From assembly GCA_030631415.1 (NCBI GenBank), contig DAOVLE010000005.1, forward strand, positions 1-51,068: a stretch of 51,068 nucleotides of DNA, read 5' to 3'. The translations under genes were made by a program, and so were the position numbers. The notes under the pieces are model-generated. The model saw only the letters and a program-made list of their open reading frames with translations, did no database searches and was not told where the DNA came from. This document shows, in pieces, positions 1-8,059 of this stretch (positions are counted from its first letter, which is position 1; the number at the start of each line of letters is the position of its first letter). This DNA comes from JAAEQG01 sp023133475. GTDB taxonomy: Bacteria; Planctomycetota; Phycisphaerae; UBA1845.

Positions 1-10
1 ACCGCCCTGA

Positions 11-138
11 TTGGTGGGTGGCCCATCGCTTTAGCGGTGGGGGACACGAATGGCTCATCCGAGCACCGTCGGATCGAGTATTGGCATGGACGCTTGGATT
101 CGTGTCCCCCACGGCTAAAGCCATGGGCCACCCAGCCT
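11..138. repeat. Large inverted repeat, family A (copy 1)
   Basis: The left arm (GGTGGCCCATCGCTTTAGCG, then a GGGGGACACGAAT block) and the right arm (ATTCGTGTCCCCCACGGC, then TAAAGCCATGGGCCACCC) are near reverse complements separated by about 50 bases. The same element recurs at 15561-15686, 17073-17199 and, in a shorter and flipped form, 35921-36010. It contains no credible gene and could extrude as a cruciform. Confidence 0.9.
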
Positions 139-317
139 ATCGCGGCAGGTTTTCAACCTGCCCTACAGGCTGGGAGTTGCGGTTGCCGCTTGTCTTGTCT
201 GGCTGTAGCCTATTAGAATATCGAAACCGGTCCGGGAGAGCACTTGCGGCAGCGTGGGATGGGCCGGCAAAGCGCGTGGCTGCGGGATGATTGGGAGAGT
301 GTCTGCGTCGGCTGCCT
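139..317. other. Intergenic stretch before the acyltransferase
   Basis: It carries a short palindromic repeat (GCAGGTTTTCAACCTGCCC, about 144-163), a relative of the GGCGGGT...ACCCGCC family. No convincing promoter was seen. The short open frames here have no codon or family support. Confidence 0.5.
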
Positions 318-1238
318 ATGGTTACTAGAAGCAATACGATGCAACGGCAAGAAGAATCCGAGCAGGTTCGCAGAAGCTGGTACATCGCGCCTAAACCACC
401 GGCACCAAGGGGCTGGCTGGTTTTCAGCGAGGAGATGGTGCTTCGTGTTCTGCAAGGGCGCTACCTCCAGCATCTGCCCGCCGAGAAAACCATTCCATGG
501 CGCGGGGTGGCATTGCTGCTGCGAATCGTCATGGCTGCCGCTCAGTTTGTGCTGATGTTTGTCTCAGTGGCCCCTTTCGTCAGTGCCCTGGTGGAGATGA
601 TCGCGGTCCATTTCCGGCGTGGGGCGGCGGGGTTCTTCCTCCGCTCGTGCTATTGGAAAACCAAGCTCAGAAGCCTGGGCCAGGATACGCTGATCGAGCG
701 TGGGATCGAGATTTGGGGGGCCAGGAACATCACCATCGGGTCCTGCTGTCACCTGGATACGCAGGTTCGCCTGGCTGCCGGTGAAAGCCGCTACGGGCAA
801 GGGGGGCGCCTGGACATCGGCGACTACTGCCACATCGGCCCACGATGCCACATCGCCGGGCGCGGCGGGGTCAAAATCGGTGACTTCGTCTCCATTGAAG
901 CCGGCGTGCACATATACAGCGCCACCAACACGCTCATCCACCCCGATCACCCCGGGCAACTGATCAGCTTCTCGCACACCGCCCCATACGATCTTCAAAA
1001 GACGATCGAAGCCCCGGTGTCCATCCATGATTACGCCATGGTGGGTTTCGATTCGATTATCATGCCCGGGGCTTCGATCGGCACTGGTGCCATCGTTCAC
1101 CCCCACACCCAGGCCATCGGGAAATACCCGAATTTCGCCAACATCACCGGGCCAGGCCGATCACGCCAGAACGGCTGGCGACGCCCACCACGCCTGGACC
1201 CCCGCCGACCGGAAAACCAACCTGAAGATGCAGGGTAA
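318..1238 (+). CDS. Left-handed beta-helix (hexapeptide) acyltransferase, putative
   Basis: About 306 residues. The N-terminal third is basic and then hydrophobic (LLLRIVMAAAQFVLMFVSVA), suggesting membrane association. The C-terminal half has the hexapeptide pattern of a left-handed beta-helix, for example ITIGSCCHLDTQVRL, LDIGDYCHIGPRCHIAG and VKIGDFVSIEAGVHIYS, and then YAMVGFDSIIMPGASIGTGA. Family members transfer acetyl or other acyl groups to sugars in capsule, LPS or exopolysaccharide synthesis; the substrate cannot be read from sequence. The frame opens at a TTG (291); ATG codons at 318 and 339 are both plausible and neither has a strong ribosome-binding site. The arginine- and proline-rich tail after ITGPGRSRQ looks unlike a helix and may be poorly conserved. 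A palindromic repeat begins immediately after the TAA stop. Confidence 0.75.
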   Translation: MVTRSNTMQRQEESEQVRRSWYIAPKPPAPRGWLVFSEEMVLRVLQGRYLQHLPAEKTIPWRGVALLLRIVMAAAQFVLMFVSVAPFVSALVEMIAVHFRRGAAGFFLRSCYWKTKLRSLGQDTLIERGIEIWGARNITIGSCCHLDTQVRLAAGESRYGQGGRLDIGDYCHIGPRCHIAGRGGVKIGDFVSIEAGVHIYSATNTLIHPDHPGQLISFSHTAPYDLQKTIEAPVSIHDYAMVGFDSIIMPGASIGTGAIVHPHTQAIGKYPNFANITGPGRSRQNGWRRPPRLDPRRPENQPEDAG

Positions 1239-1262
1239 GTAGGTCGGGTCCGCAGACCCGAC
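1239..1262. repeat. Palindromic repeat directly after a stop codon
   Basis: GTCGGGTCCGCAGACCCGAC is a near-perfect palindrome beginning one to three bases after the TAA of the preceding gene. A relative sits at 36148-36171. It could act as an mRNA 3'-end hairpin, but there is no following T-run. Confidence 0.75.
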
Positions 1263-1272
1263 ATTCGGGATA

Positions 1273-1390
1273 CTATCCGCAGATTACGCAGATTACGCAG
1301 ACTTGCGAGAAAGTGCCTGGGAAATAGCAAGGATCAGGTTTGAGTATATTTTTTTGTCAATCTGTGCAATCTGCGTAATCTGCGGATGTT
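1273..1390. repeat. Inverted repeat with ATTACGCAG motifs
   Basis: The left arm reads ATCCGCAGATTACGCAGATT and the right arm contains CAATCTGCGTAATCTGCGGA, giving a roughly 25-30 bp inverted repeat separated by about 60 bases, with an internal 10-bp direct repeat (GATTACGCA). No gene fits here. Confidence 0.75.
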
Positions 1391-1440
1391 TTCTCTTGTC
1401 CCCTTTGGTTGCGGCCAGAGGCTGCGCCAAGTGCTCCGCG

Positions 1441-1501
1441 ATAAATTATCCGGGTTAGAGGCGATTGCCCTGACGAAGAAGGCGGGTGGAACCCGCCCTA
1501 C
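1441..1501. repeat. Dispersed repeat: AATTATCCGGG motif plus GGCGGGT palindrome
   Basis: AATTATCCGGGTTAGAGGCG followed by ATTGCCCT recurs near 11188-11222 (other strand) and 26743-26772. It is followed here by the palindrome GGCGGGTGGAACCCGCC (from 1481), the commonest intergenic repeat in this window. Confidence 0.8.
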
Positions 1502-1537
1502 TTACGTTACGCGGGCTTGCGATGTAGTATTAAAACC

Positions 1538-4249
1538 ATGCCCAAGAGTTTCTACCTCATCGACGGCCACGCGCAGATTTTTCGGGCCTACTACGCACCG
1601 TTCGCGCCGTTGAACGCGCCCGGCGGTGAGCCTACCAAAGCCACACTCGTTTTCTGCCAGATGCTCCTAAACTTGATCCGCGATCGGCAACCGGATTACC
1701 TGGCTCTGGTTTTGGACACCGGGGCGGAGAACGTCTTCCGTCGCAAGATCGACCCGCAATACAAAGCCAACCGCGAGCCCCCTCCCGAAGATTTCGCCCC
1801 CCAGGCAGACCGGATCGCCGACATCGTGCAAGCCATGAACATCCCCATTTTCCGGCAAGTGGGGTTCGAGGCTGACGATCTGATGGCCACCGTGTGCACG
1901 CTGCTTGCCGGCGAGGATTTGGACATCTACCTGGTCAGCCGGGACAAGGACCTCGAACAACTCATCTCCGATCGAGTGCGGCTTTACGATCCCGGCAAGG
2001 ATGTGGTGGTTGATCGTGAGCAACTGCTGGCGGCGAAAGGCTATACACCCGAGCAGGCCATCGACATTCAAACGCTGGCTGGCGACAGCGTGGACAACAT
2101 ACCCGGGGTTATGGGCATCGGGCCTAAGACCGCCGCCAAATTGATCGCCAAATACGGATCGGCTCAGGAGGTCCTGAACCACGCCGCCGAACTGACCCCC
2201 AAGCAGGGGCAAAAGGTCAAAGCCTTCGCCGAGCAGATGCCGGTGACTCGCCAACTGGTCACCTTGCGGCGTGATGTTGACTTCCCCTTCGATTTGAGCC
2301 GCTGCTCGGTGAAAGCGTTGGAGACCGGCAAGGTCAGGCCTATCTTCGCGGAGTTGGGCTTTACCCGCCTGCTTTCCCAACTGGAGGTGTTTCCCAAAGG
2401 GGCGGTGAGCAAGACGCCCACCCCGGAGCTTTCCACAGGCGCGGATTTGGGCGACTACTCCCTCGTTGACACGCCCGAGGCGTTTGATGCTTTCGTCCAG
2501 GAGCTGGAGCGTCAGGAAACGTTTGCCTTTGATACCGAGACCACCGGGCTGAACCCGGTTGCGTCCAAGTTGGTCGGTTTGTCGTTTTCGTGGCAAGCCG
2601 GCAAGGGCCACTATATTCCCGTCCGTGCCGCCGCCGGTCGCACTATCGAGCCGGCCCAGGTCGTCGCCCGGCTCAAGCCCATTTTTGAGGACCCCGCACG
2701 GAGGAAGGTGGGGCAGAACCTCAAGTACGACATGGCTGTTTTGCGGCAAGTCGGCATCGACGTGCAGGGCGTCTTCTTTGATACGATGATTGCAGATTTC
2801 GTGTTGGCCTCCTTGCGTAGGTCGCACGGTTTGGACCATCTGGCGTGGGAACTGTTAGGGCACCGGATGATTCCAATTAGCGCCCTGATCGGCAAGGGCA
2901 AACAACAGTGCACCATCGACGAGGTGGATACCGCCCGCGTGTGCGAGTACGCCGGCGAAGATGCTGACTTCACCTGGCGGCTTTATGAGAAGCTCAAGCC
3001 GCAGATCGATGCCGGCTCCTTTTCCAGGCTTTTTTATGAGACCGAGATGCCGCTGGTGGCGGTTCTGTGTGATATGGAGTGCAACGGGGTGGCCCTGGAT
3101 ACGGGCCTGCTGGATAGCCTAAGCCGCTCGATGGCGGAAAGGCTGGCTGAGTTGACCACCGAGATTCACTCCGCCGCCGATCATGGGTTTAACATCGACT
3201 CGACCCGCCAGTTGGGGGTGGTGCTCTTTGACGAACTCAAATTGCCGGTCGTCCGCAAGACCAAGACCGGGCGCAGCACCGATGCCGAGACGCTGGAGAC
3301 ACTGTGCCGCCAGAGCGATCATCCTTTGCCCCGCCTGGTTCTGGAATACCGCGAACTCACCAAGCTCAAGTCCACGTACCTGGACACGCTGCCCCGGATG
3401 GTCTGTCGCAATACCGGGCGGATACATGCGAGTTTTCATCAGACCGGGGCGGTCACCGGGCGGTTGTCCTCAAGCGATCCGAACTTGCAGAACATTCCCA
3501 TCCGCACCGAGTTGGGCCGTCAGATTCGCGGTGCGTTTGTCGCTGCCGGTAGCGACCACGTGTTGCTGACCGCCGATTATTCGCAGATCGAGTTGCGGGT
3601 GTTGGCTCACTTTTGCCGGGATCAGGCTTTGCTCGAGGCCTTTCGCAGTGGGCAGGACATCCACAGGTTTGTGGCGGCTCAGGTGAACGGTGTGCCGCTC
3701 GAACAGGTGACCAAAGAGCAGCGAAGTGCAGCCAAAGCGGTCAACTTCGGCATTGTCTACGGGCAGGGTGCCCACGGGTTGGCACGAACGTTGAACATTT
3801 CTCGCGGGGCGGCTCAGACGTTCATCGACATGTACTTCATGCGCTATCCGGGGATTCGCCTGTTTGTCGATGAAACGGTGGAAGCCGCCAGACGGAGCGG
3901 CTATGCCGAAACCATTCTGGGGCGTCGTCGCCCGCTGCCGGAACTCAAATCCACCAACCGGCAGCAGGCGGCTTTAGGTAGGCGACTTGCGGTGAACACT
4001 GTCATCCAGGGCAGTGCCGCCGACCTGATCAAGCGAGCCATGATCGACATCCACCAGGAAATCAAAGCCAACCACCGCCCCAGCCGCATGTTGATTCAGG
4101 TTCACGACGAACTGGTCTTCGAGGTGCCTGCCGTTCAGGCTGAGGCGGAAGCCGAGATGGTGCGGCAGAAGATGACCCAGGCCATCCCGCTGGACGTCCC
4201 CGTGGAGGTGGACATTGCCTGGGGTCAAAATTGGCTGGAGACAAAATAG
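1538..4249 (+). CDS. polA: DNA polymerase I with 5'-nuclease and proofreading domains
   Basis: About 903 residues, the full length for the family. It fills gaps and removes RNA primers in replication and repair. N-terminal 5'-nuclease: FYLIDGHAQIFRAYYA, FEADDLMATV, SRDKDLEQLI and the helix-hairpin-helix VMGIGPKTAAKLI. The middle 3'-5' exonuclease retains its acidic residues (FAFDTETTGL, QNLKYDMAV, YAGEDADFTW), so proofreading is probably active. The polymerase domain has motif A (DYSQIELRVLAHF), motif B (RSAAKAVNFGIVYG) and motif C (QVHDELVFEV). The open frame begins at a TTG (1517), but the ATG at 1538 matches the usual MPKSFYLIDGHA-type N-terminus and is preferred. It converges with the vsr operon, 76 bp away, with no obvious terminator hairpin between. 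Confidence 0.97.
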   Translation: MPKSFYLIDGHAQIFRAYYAPFAPLNAPGGEPTKATLVFCQMLLNLIRDRQPDYLALVLDTGAENVFRRKIDPQYKANREPPPEDFAPQADRIADIVQAMNIPIFRQVGFEADDLMATVCTLLAGEDLDIYLVSRDKDLEQLISDRVRLYDPGKDVVVDREQLLAAKGYTPEQAIDIQTLAGDSVDNIPGVMGIGPKTAAKLIAKYGSAQEVLNHAAELTPKQGQKVKAFAEQMPVTRQLVTLRRDVDFPFDLSRCSVKALETGKVRPIFAELGFTRLLSQLEVFPKGAVSKTPTPELSTGADLGDYSLVDTPEAFDAFVQELERQETFAFDTETTGLNPVASKLVGLSFSWQAGKGHYIPVRAAAGRTIEPAQVVARLKPIFEDPARRKVGQNLKYDMAVLRQVGIDVQGVFFDTMIADFVLASLRRSHGLDHLAWELLGHRMIPISALIGKGKQQCTIDEVDTARVCEYAGEDADFTWRLYEKLKPQIDAGSFSRLFYETEMPLVAVLCDMECNGVALDTGLLDSLSRSMAERLAELTTEIHSAADHGFNIDSTRQLGVVLFDELKLPVVRKTKTGRSTDAETLETLCRQSDHPLPRLVLEYRELTKLKSTYLDTLPRMVCRNTGRIHASFHQTGAVTGRLSSSDPNLQNIPIRTELGRQIRGAFVAAGSDHVLLTADYSQIELRVLAHFCRDQALLEAFRSGQDIHRFVAAQVNGVPLEQVTKEQRSAAKAVNFGIVYGQGAHGLARTLNISRGAAQTFIDMYFMRYPGIRLFVDETVEAARRSGYAETILGRRRPLPELKSTNRQQAALGRRLAVNTVIQGSAADLIKRAMIDIHQEIKANHRPSRMLIQVHDELVFEVPAVQAEAEAEMVRQKMTQAIPLDVPVEVDIAWGQNWLETK

Positions 4250-4325
4250 CGTTTCGTGACACTGCCGGAGTCACCGTCCAGAGACTCGCTTGTCACTATA
4301 TGGCAAAGTTCATCCTTCGCCGCAA

Positions 4326-4766
4326 TCACCGACCTGCTGGGCCAGGGTCAGTGCGCCGTTCTTCCAGGAAGCTCACGAGACGGCTCGCGAGCCATTCCAG
4401 CCGGACTACCTGGCACTCCCAGATAACCAACACGTCCCACCCCAGACGCCGAAGTGCTCGCCGGTTCTTCGCGTCCCGCAGCCTGTTCTTCTCAAGCTTC
4501 TCCGCCCAGAATTCGCGCCGCGTGCTCGGCATGACCCGACCGAAACGGCATCGATGCCGGTGCCAGAAACAGCCGTGCACAAAAATAATCTTCCGGCGAC
4601 CTGGAAATACCAGGTCCGGGCTGCCCGGAAGCCGACGGTCATGGAGTCGATAGCGGTATCCGAGCCCGTGTACGACGCGACGCACGGTCATCTCCGGCTT
4701 CGTATCCTTGCCACGAATGCGTGACATGCAATAGCTGCGCTGCTCTGCTGTGAGGACATCCACCAT
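4326..4766 (-). CDS. vsr: Very short patch repair endonuclease (Vsr)
   Basis: 146 residues, the typical length. Vsr nicks 5' of the T in T:G mismatches that arise when 5-methylcytosine deaminates. Family landmarks are present: SRIRGKDTKPE (Glu25), GSPDLVFP (Asp51) and FVHGCFWHRHRC, giving His64 and His69 for catalysis and Cys66, His71 and Cys73, with a later Cys in VIWEC, as the zinc site. Numbering is nearly that of the E. coli enzyme. It is the last gene of a four-gene minus-strand operon, beginning four bases after the receiver gene's stop, with a cytosine-C5 methyltransferase as first gene. That supports a partner role in protecting methylated sites. Some Vsr relatives act as restriction nucleases, so an effector role is also possible. 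Confidence 0.93.
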   Translation of the reverse strand: MVDVLTAEQRSYCMSRIRGKDTKPEMTVRRVVHGLGYRYRLHDRRLPGSPDLVFPGRRKIIFVHGCFWHRHRCRFGRVMPSTRREFWAEKLEKNRLRDAKNRRALRRLGWDVLVIWECQVVRLEWLASRLVSFLEERRTDPGPAGR

Positions 4767-4770
4767 GGCG

Positions 4771-5937
4771 TCACTGTGCGTCCGCAGCCAGGTTCGGCAG
4801 ATGCTCCGTTAAAAGCCCCCGGAGACACGACTCCGTCAGGTTGGTAAGGCCAACTGCGCCATAGAAACGTGAAAAACACGACTGAAGCGCCTCGGCGTAT
4901 GGGGTGTCAAGCACTGCAACGCGTTCGTATTCGGCTTCGAGAGTGTCATACGGAACGCTGGACAAACGACAAAAGTCGCAAAACAAGTCGGGAACATCCA
5001 GGAATCCGGGGAGAAACCAGTACCGCCCATTCGGTTTGCCTATATCCGCCGGCGATCCTGTTCGTCGCCTCAGTGAGTTGAGCAGCTTCTCAATCGCTTT
5101 GCCCTTAGGAGGATTCTGCTTCAAGAGCTCACTTGCCAACACCGGCTGCACAGTGAGCACGAAGTCCGCCCCCGGTTCAGTCTTGCCGGTCTGTACCGTC
5201 ATATGGCAGTGTGGTGTCATTACCACGCGGAACCCGCCCGAGTTCTTGTGCCTGAGAATCATTCCTAATCGCAAAAACCGGGAGATCGGCGGACGGATGT
5301 AGAATTCCAAACCTTCCACCGCCTCGACCTCTTGTGGGCACTCCGCCAGCATGTCCAGCCGGCCAAGCTGCGTCGCGGCCCGTCGTCTCACGAGACGTTC
5401 AAGTAGCGCGGACTTCGTCGCGCCTGCCTTTTCAAGCTGATCCCAGTGTTCTTCGAGGAAATCCCACAGATATGAACCGGCCGTCCGATCCAACTCGTCG
5501 TGCAGCTTTTGCGCTATCAATGGAATTCCTGTATGCAGCAACTCCGTGATTTTATCAACAATGTCGTCGTTCCCTTTGCTCTTGTCGGCCAGCTTGACAA
5601 AGGGCCCTTCGGTGAAGGACTGAGGCATCGACCCGTCGGTGAAGGCAACCACGGAGCAGAAACGTCGCCGTCGAATTTCTGAAATCAGGTCATACGCCTT
5701 TTCGTCCTCCACATTGACACCTTTCTCCCTGTCAGTTCTGTCCCGGTAGATATCTGTAACGATGAGATCATATCTACGCTGTGTTATCCGTCGAAGAGCA
5801 TCGTCGAAGTCGTCGCAGGGCTCCCAGTCCATGATTACCTTATCGATCTCGGCTGGTAAAGTTTTTTGAAGCAGTTCGAGATTCTCGGCATCGTCCTCCA
5901 TAAGCAGAACATAAAGTGAGGCTTTGCTGTCATTCAT
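4771..5937 (-). CDS. Response-regulator receiver protein with unrecognised output domain
   Basis: About 388 residues. Residues 8-135 form a receiver domain: acidic pocket EDD (14-16), phosphoacceptor Asp62 in LIVTDIY, Thr100 in VVAFTD, and a Lys in FVKLADKSKG. The loop after Asp62 carries an insertion rich in charged residues. Residues 140-388 have no helix-turn-helix, GGDEF or other output that I recognise; landmarks are LRLGMILRH, VVMTPHCHMTV, GADFVL and YWFLPGF. The Cys/His-containing TPHCH element may be a functional site. The open frame extends to 5973, but the ATG at 5937 overlaps the kinase stop as ATGA, implying translational coupling and a matched partner pair. The output may be protein-protein or enzymatic rather than transcriptional. 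Confidence 0.85.
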   Translation of the reverse strand: MNDSKASLYVLLMEDDAENLELLQKTLPAEIDKVIMDWEPCDDFDDALRRITQRRYDLIVTDIYRDRTDREKGVNVEDEKAYDLISEIRRRRFCSVVAFTDGSMPQSFTEGPFVKLADKSKGNDDIVDKITELLHTGIPLIAQKLHDELDRTAGSYLWDFLEEHWDQLEKAGATKSALLERLVRRRAATQLGRLDMLAECPQEVEAVEGLEFYIRPPISRFLRLGMILRHKNSGGFRVVMTPHCHMTVQTGKTEPGADFVLTVQPVLASELLKQNPPKGKAIEKLLNSLRRRTGSPADIGKPNGRYWFLPGFLDVPDLFCDFCRLSSVPYDTLEAEYERVAVLDTPYAEALQSCFSRFYGAVGLTNLTESCLRGLLTEHLPNLAADAQ

Positions 5938-8027
5938 ACGCCAACCCCCTGTTCGAACCTCGTTTCGAAGCACGCCCCTGACAACGACTTGCGATCCTCT
6001 CGGTACACGAGCCTGCCATACGGCTCGATGACAAGCCTGGCGATGTACAGGCCCAGCCCTATCCCGTTGGGCTTCCTCGTGAAATATGGCTCAAAGATCC
6101 GCGATTGATCTTCTGGCGGAACACCGGGTCCATCGTCGCAGAACAGAACAGCAAATCCGTGTTCCAGTTTCCAAAGTCGAATGTGTATGGCACCACCGTT
6201 TCCTGGTCCCCTCTCTCTAACGATCCAGTAGATGCTGTTGTCGATCAGGTTGGCCATTATCTGGCCAAGCGAGGCACGCGCCATCTTCACGCGGACGGGG
6301 TCTCCAGGAGGCGCAACTAGCTGCGTTTTGATGTTCTGTTTGCGGAGCAGGGCCTCGTATAGTTGCAGGTTGTCCTCAATTTCCTCCTGGACAGAGAACA
6401 ATGTGGCGCGACCGCGCTTTGCCGGAGTCTGCGGATCGAGTCGCTGGCGTAGGTTATGAATCTGTTCGAGCCAGCCTTTAATTGACGTGACGAGCTCAAG
6501 CACCGATGCCCACGTCTCATCATCGAGCAACTCGGCAAGACGCTTTTCGAGTATGACAAGCTGTCGATTCACCTTTCCAAGCGGCGCTCCTATCTCATGG
6601 ATTACAATGTCGACCATGTGGCCGAGACCGGCCGACATCAGCAGCCTCGAGAAGACCTCCTGCACTCTCTCGACGCCCGATTTAACCTGCATCTCGGTCC
6701 TGGCGATCAAATGGGCAATCGGGTGGTCCTTGCCGAGCTCGCGACGGGCTTGATGCACTGTGGGGGAGAGGTCAAAGGCTTCGAATAGCGGTTCGGCCTG
6801 CCCGGGCCTTTCTCGGCGAGGGCGGAGCCGATAGCGCTCTGTCTCCAGGAGGGACAGGATTTCCTTGTACCACTTTTCCAACGCCGCGTGCTCAGTGTTT
6901 AGAACCATCCCCTCTCTTGTGCTGCGGTCCTTGAGCTCGGGATTGGTTTCTCGTGTTATGCGTATGGCACCGACGATCTGGTTGTTTGCCAGACGTTGAG
7001 GCGGGTTAAGTCGGCTGCGGATGTCCAGGCTGAGCCAGTCATTTCCGCGTTGCCCGTATGGATACACGCGAAAACCGTCACGGTAAATGCTGACCCCGCA
7101 GAAGGCATTGAGTGTTTGCCTGATCTCCCGAACACCCATCTCGAATTTCTCGACGAGGGGCTCAAGGCTTTCTGGATCCCTGTCCCAGGCCCGTATCTCA
7201 ACCCTGAACGGCCCGCAAAGCGGCTTTGCCACCTTGTCTCCGAGTTTCACTGCATCGAACTTGCGGTGGAGCTTCCCATCGGTAAGGATGCTACCGGTAA
7301 ACTTGCCGTTCGTGTCAAGCTCGCCGCGCAGCAAGTACCTCGGCTTCAATATGAGTTTCGGAGGTTGCACTTCACCAGACAAGTCAGGGTGGGCCGGAAT
7401 AGCCAGGAACATATTGAAATCATCAACGTCATCGAAGGGCGAGATCAGTCGTGACAGCCGTGCGTGTAACTCTTCATAGTCACCATGAGCCCATGTTTTC
7501 CGCAGAGTTTCGAGGGTCAGCCGGGTCCAGTGGCCGGGTTTCGGAGCGGGCAGCGTTTCGTAGTCGACTGTGATGTCATCGAGGTAACTGTGGTCGTCAA
7601 AGGCTCCCCAGTCAAGAAGCACATGCACTGCTTCAGTAACGCCCTCACTCTTGCTTTCCAGTAGAAGGAACTTCGCCAGTCGAGCTGTTGCAAACCGCCC
7701 GATCCCTTTCGCTCCCTGGTAAGGACGACCTCGCGGTGAAGTAGTGCGTCCCCGTTTCGCGATCGTGGCGGGCTCGAGCCAGACAGTCAGCACAGTCTGA
7801 AGATCCATCCCGATTCCGTCATCCGAGACCACTATCCGTTGCGGACGATCAGGATTCTCTCCCTCGAAGCGAACCTCGACCCGAGTGGCGTCGGCGTCAT
7901 ACGCGTTCTTTACCAGTTCCACAAGCGCAACGGGCTCGTCGCTAATGAGCTCATCGCCAATCAGCCGGATCAGACGGGCCCGAGGACGCATCGTTACACT
8001 GCCGCGTTTAATCCCTGTTTGCTCCAT
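5934..8027 (-). CDS. Dual-GHKL protein: MutL/Hsp90-like ATPase fused to a histidine-kinase module
   Basis: 697 residues, no membrane segment or signal peptide, so a cytoplasmic sensor. N-terminal GHKL ATPase: ELVKNAYDADA (Glu37, Asn41), VVSDDGIGMD (66-75), GAKGIGRF (105-112). A middle segment, about 300-375 (GVSIYRDGFRVYPYG, NNQIVGAIRI), resembles the S5-fold domain that follows such ATPases in MutL/MORC-type proteins. Then a histidine-kinase module: H-box VIHEIGAPL (His477), N-box MANLIDNSIYW (591-601), FCDDGPGV (629-636), IFEPYFT and GIGLGLYIA (655-663). It lies 32 bp after the methyltransferase gene and overlaps the receiver gene by four bases. The family combination suggests DNA- or phage-state sensing by the first ATPase, followed by phosphotransfer to the receiver. 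That function is inference. Confidence 0.88.
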   Translation of the reverse strand: MEQTGIKRGSVTMRPRARLIRLIGDELISDEPVALVELVKNAYDADATRVEVRFEGENPDRPQRIVVSDDGIGMDLQTVLTVWLEPATIAKRGRTTSPRGRPYQGAKGIGRFATARLAKFLLLESKSEGVTEAVHVLLDWGAFDDHSYLDDITVDYETLPAPKPGHWTRLTLETLRKTWAHGDYEELHARLSRLISPFDDVDDFNMFLAIPAHPDLSGEVQPPKLILKPRYLLRGELDTNGKFTGSILTDGKLHRKFDAVKLGDKVAKPLCGPFRVEIRAWDRDPESLEPLVEKFEMGVREIRQTLNAFCGVSIYRDGFRVYPYGQRGNDWLSLDIRSRLNPPQRLANNQIVGAIRITRETNPELKDRSTREGMVLNTEHAALEKWYKEILSLLETERYRLRPRRERPGQAEPLFEAFDLSPTVHQARRELGKDHPIAHLIARTEMQVKSGVERVQEVFSRLLMSAGLGHMVDIVIHEIGAPLGKVNRQLVILEKRLAELLDDETWASVLELVTSIKGWLEQIHNLRQRLDPQTPAKRGRATLFSVQEEIEDNLQLYEALLRKQNIKTQLVAPPGDPVRVKMARASLGQIMANLIDNSIYWIVRERGPGNGGAIHIRLWKLEHGFAVLFCDDGPGVPPEDQSRIFEPYFTRKPNGIGLGLYIARLVIEPYGRLVYREDRKSLSGACFETRFEQGVGV

Positions 8028-8059
8028 CCTTCAGGCGCCCTCAAGAGTAAGCCAATTGC

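Noticed and set aside
1667..2839. 390-residue minus-strand open frame opposite polA
   Set aside because: It lies wholly inside polA, which has all domain motifs. The antisense frame is a shadow caused by high GC at third positions, with no family match.
4771..8027. Ordinary two-component transcription regulator pair
   Set aside because: The kinase has no membrane span and carries an extra MutL-type ATPase, the receiver has no DNA-binding output, and both sit between a DNA methyltransferase and Vsr.
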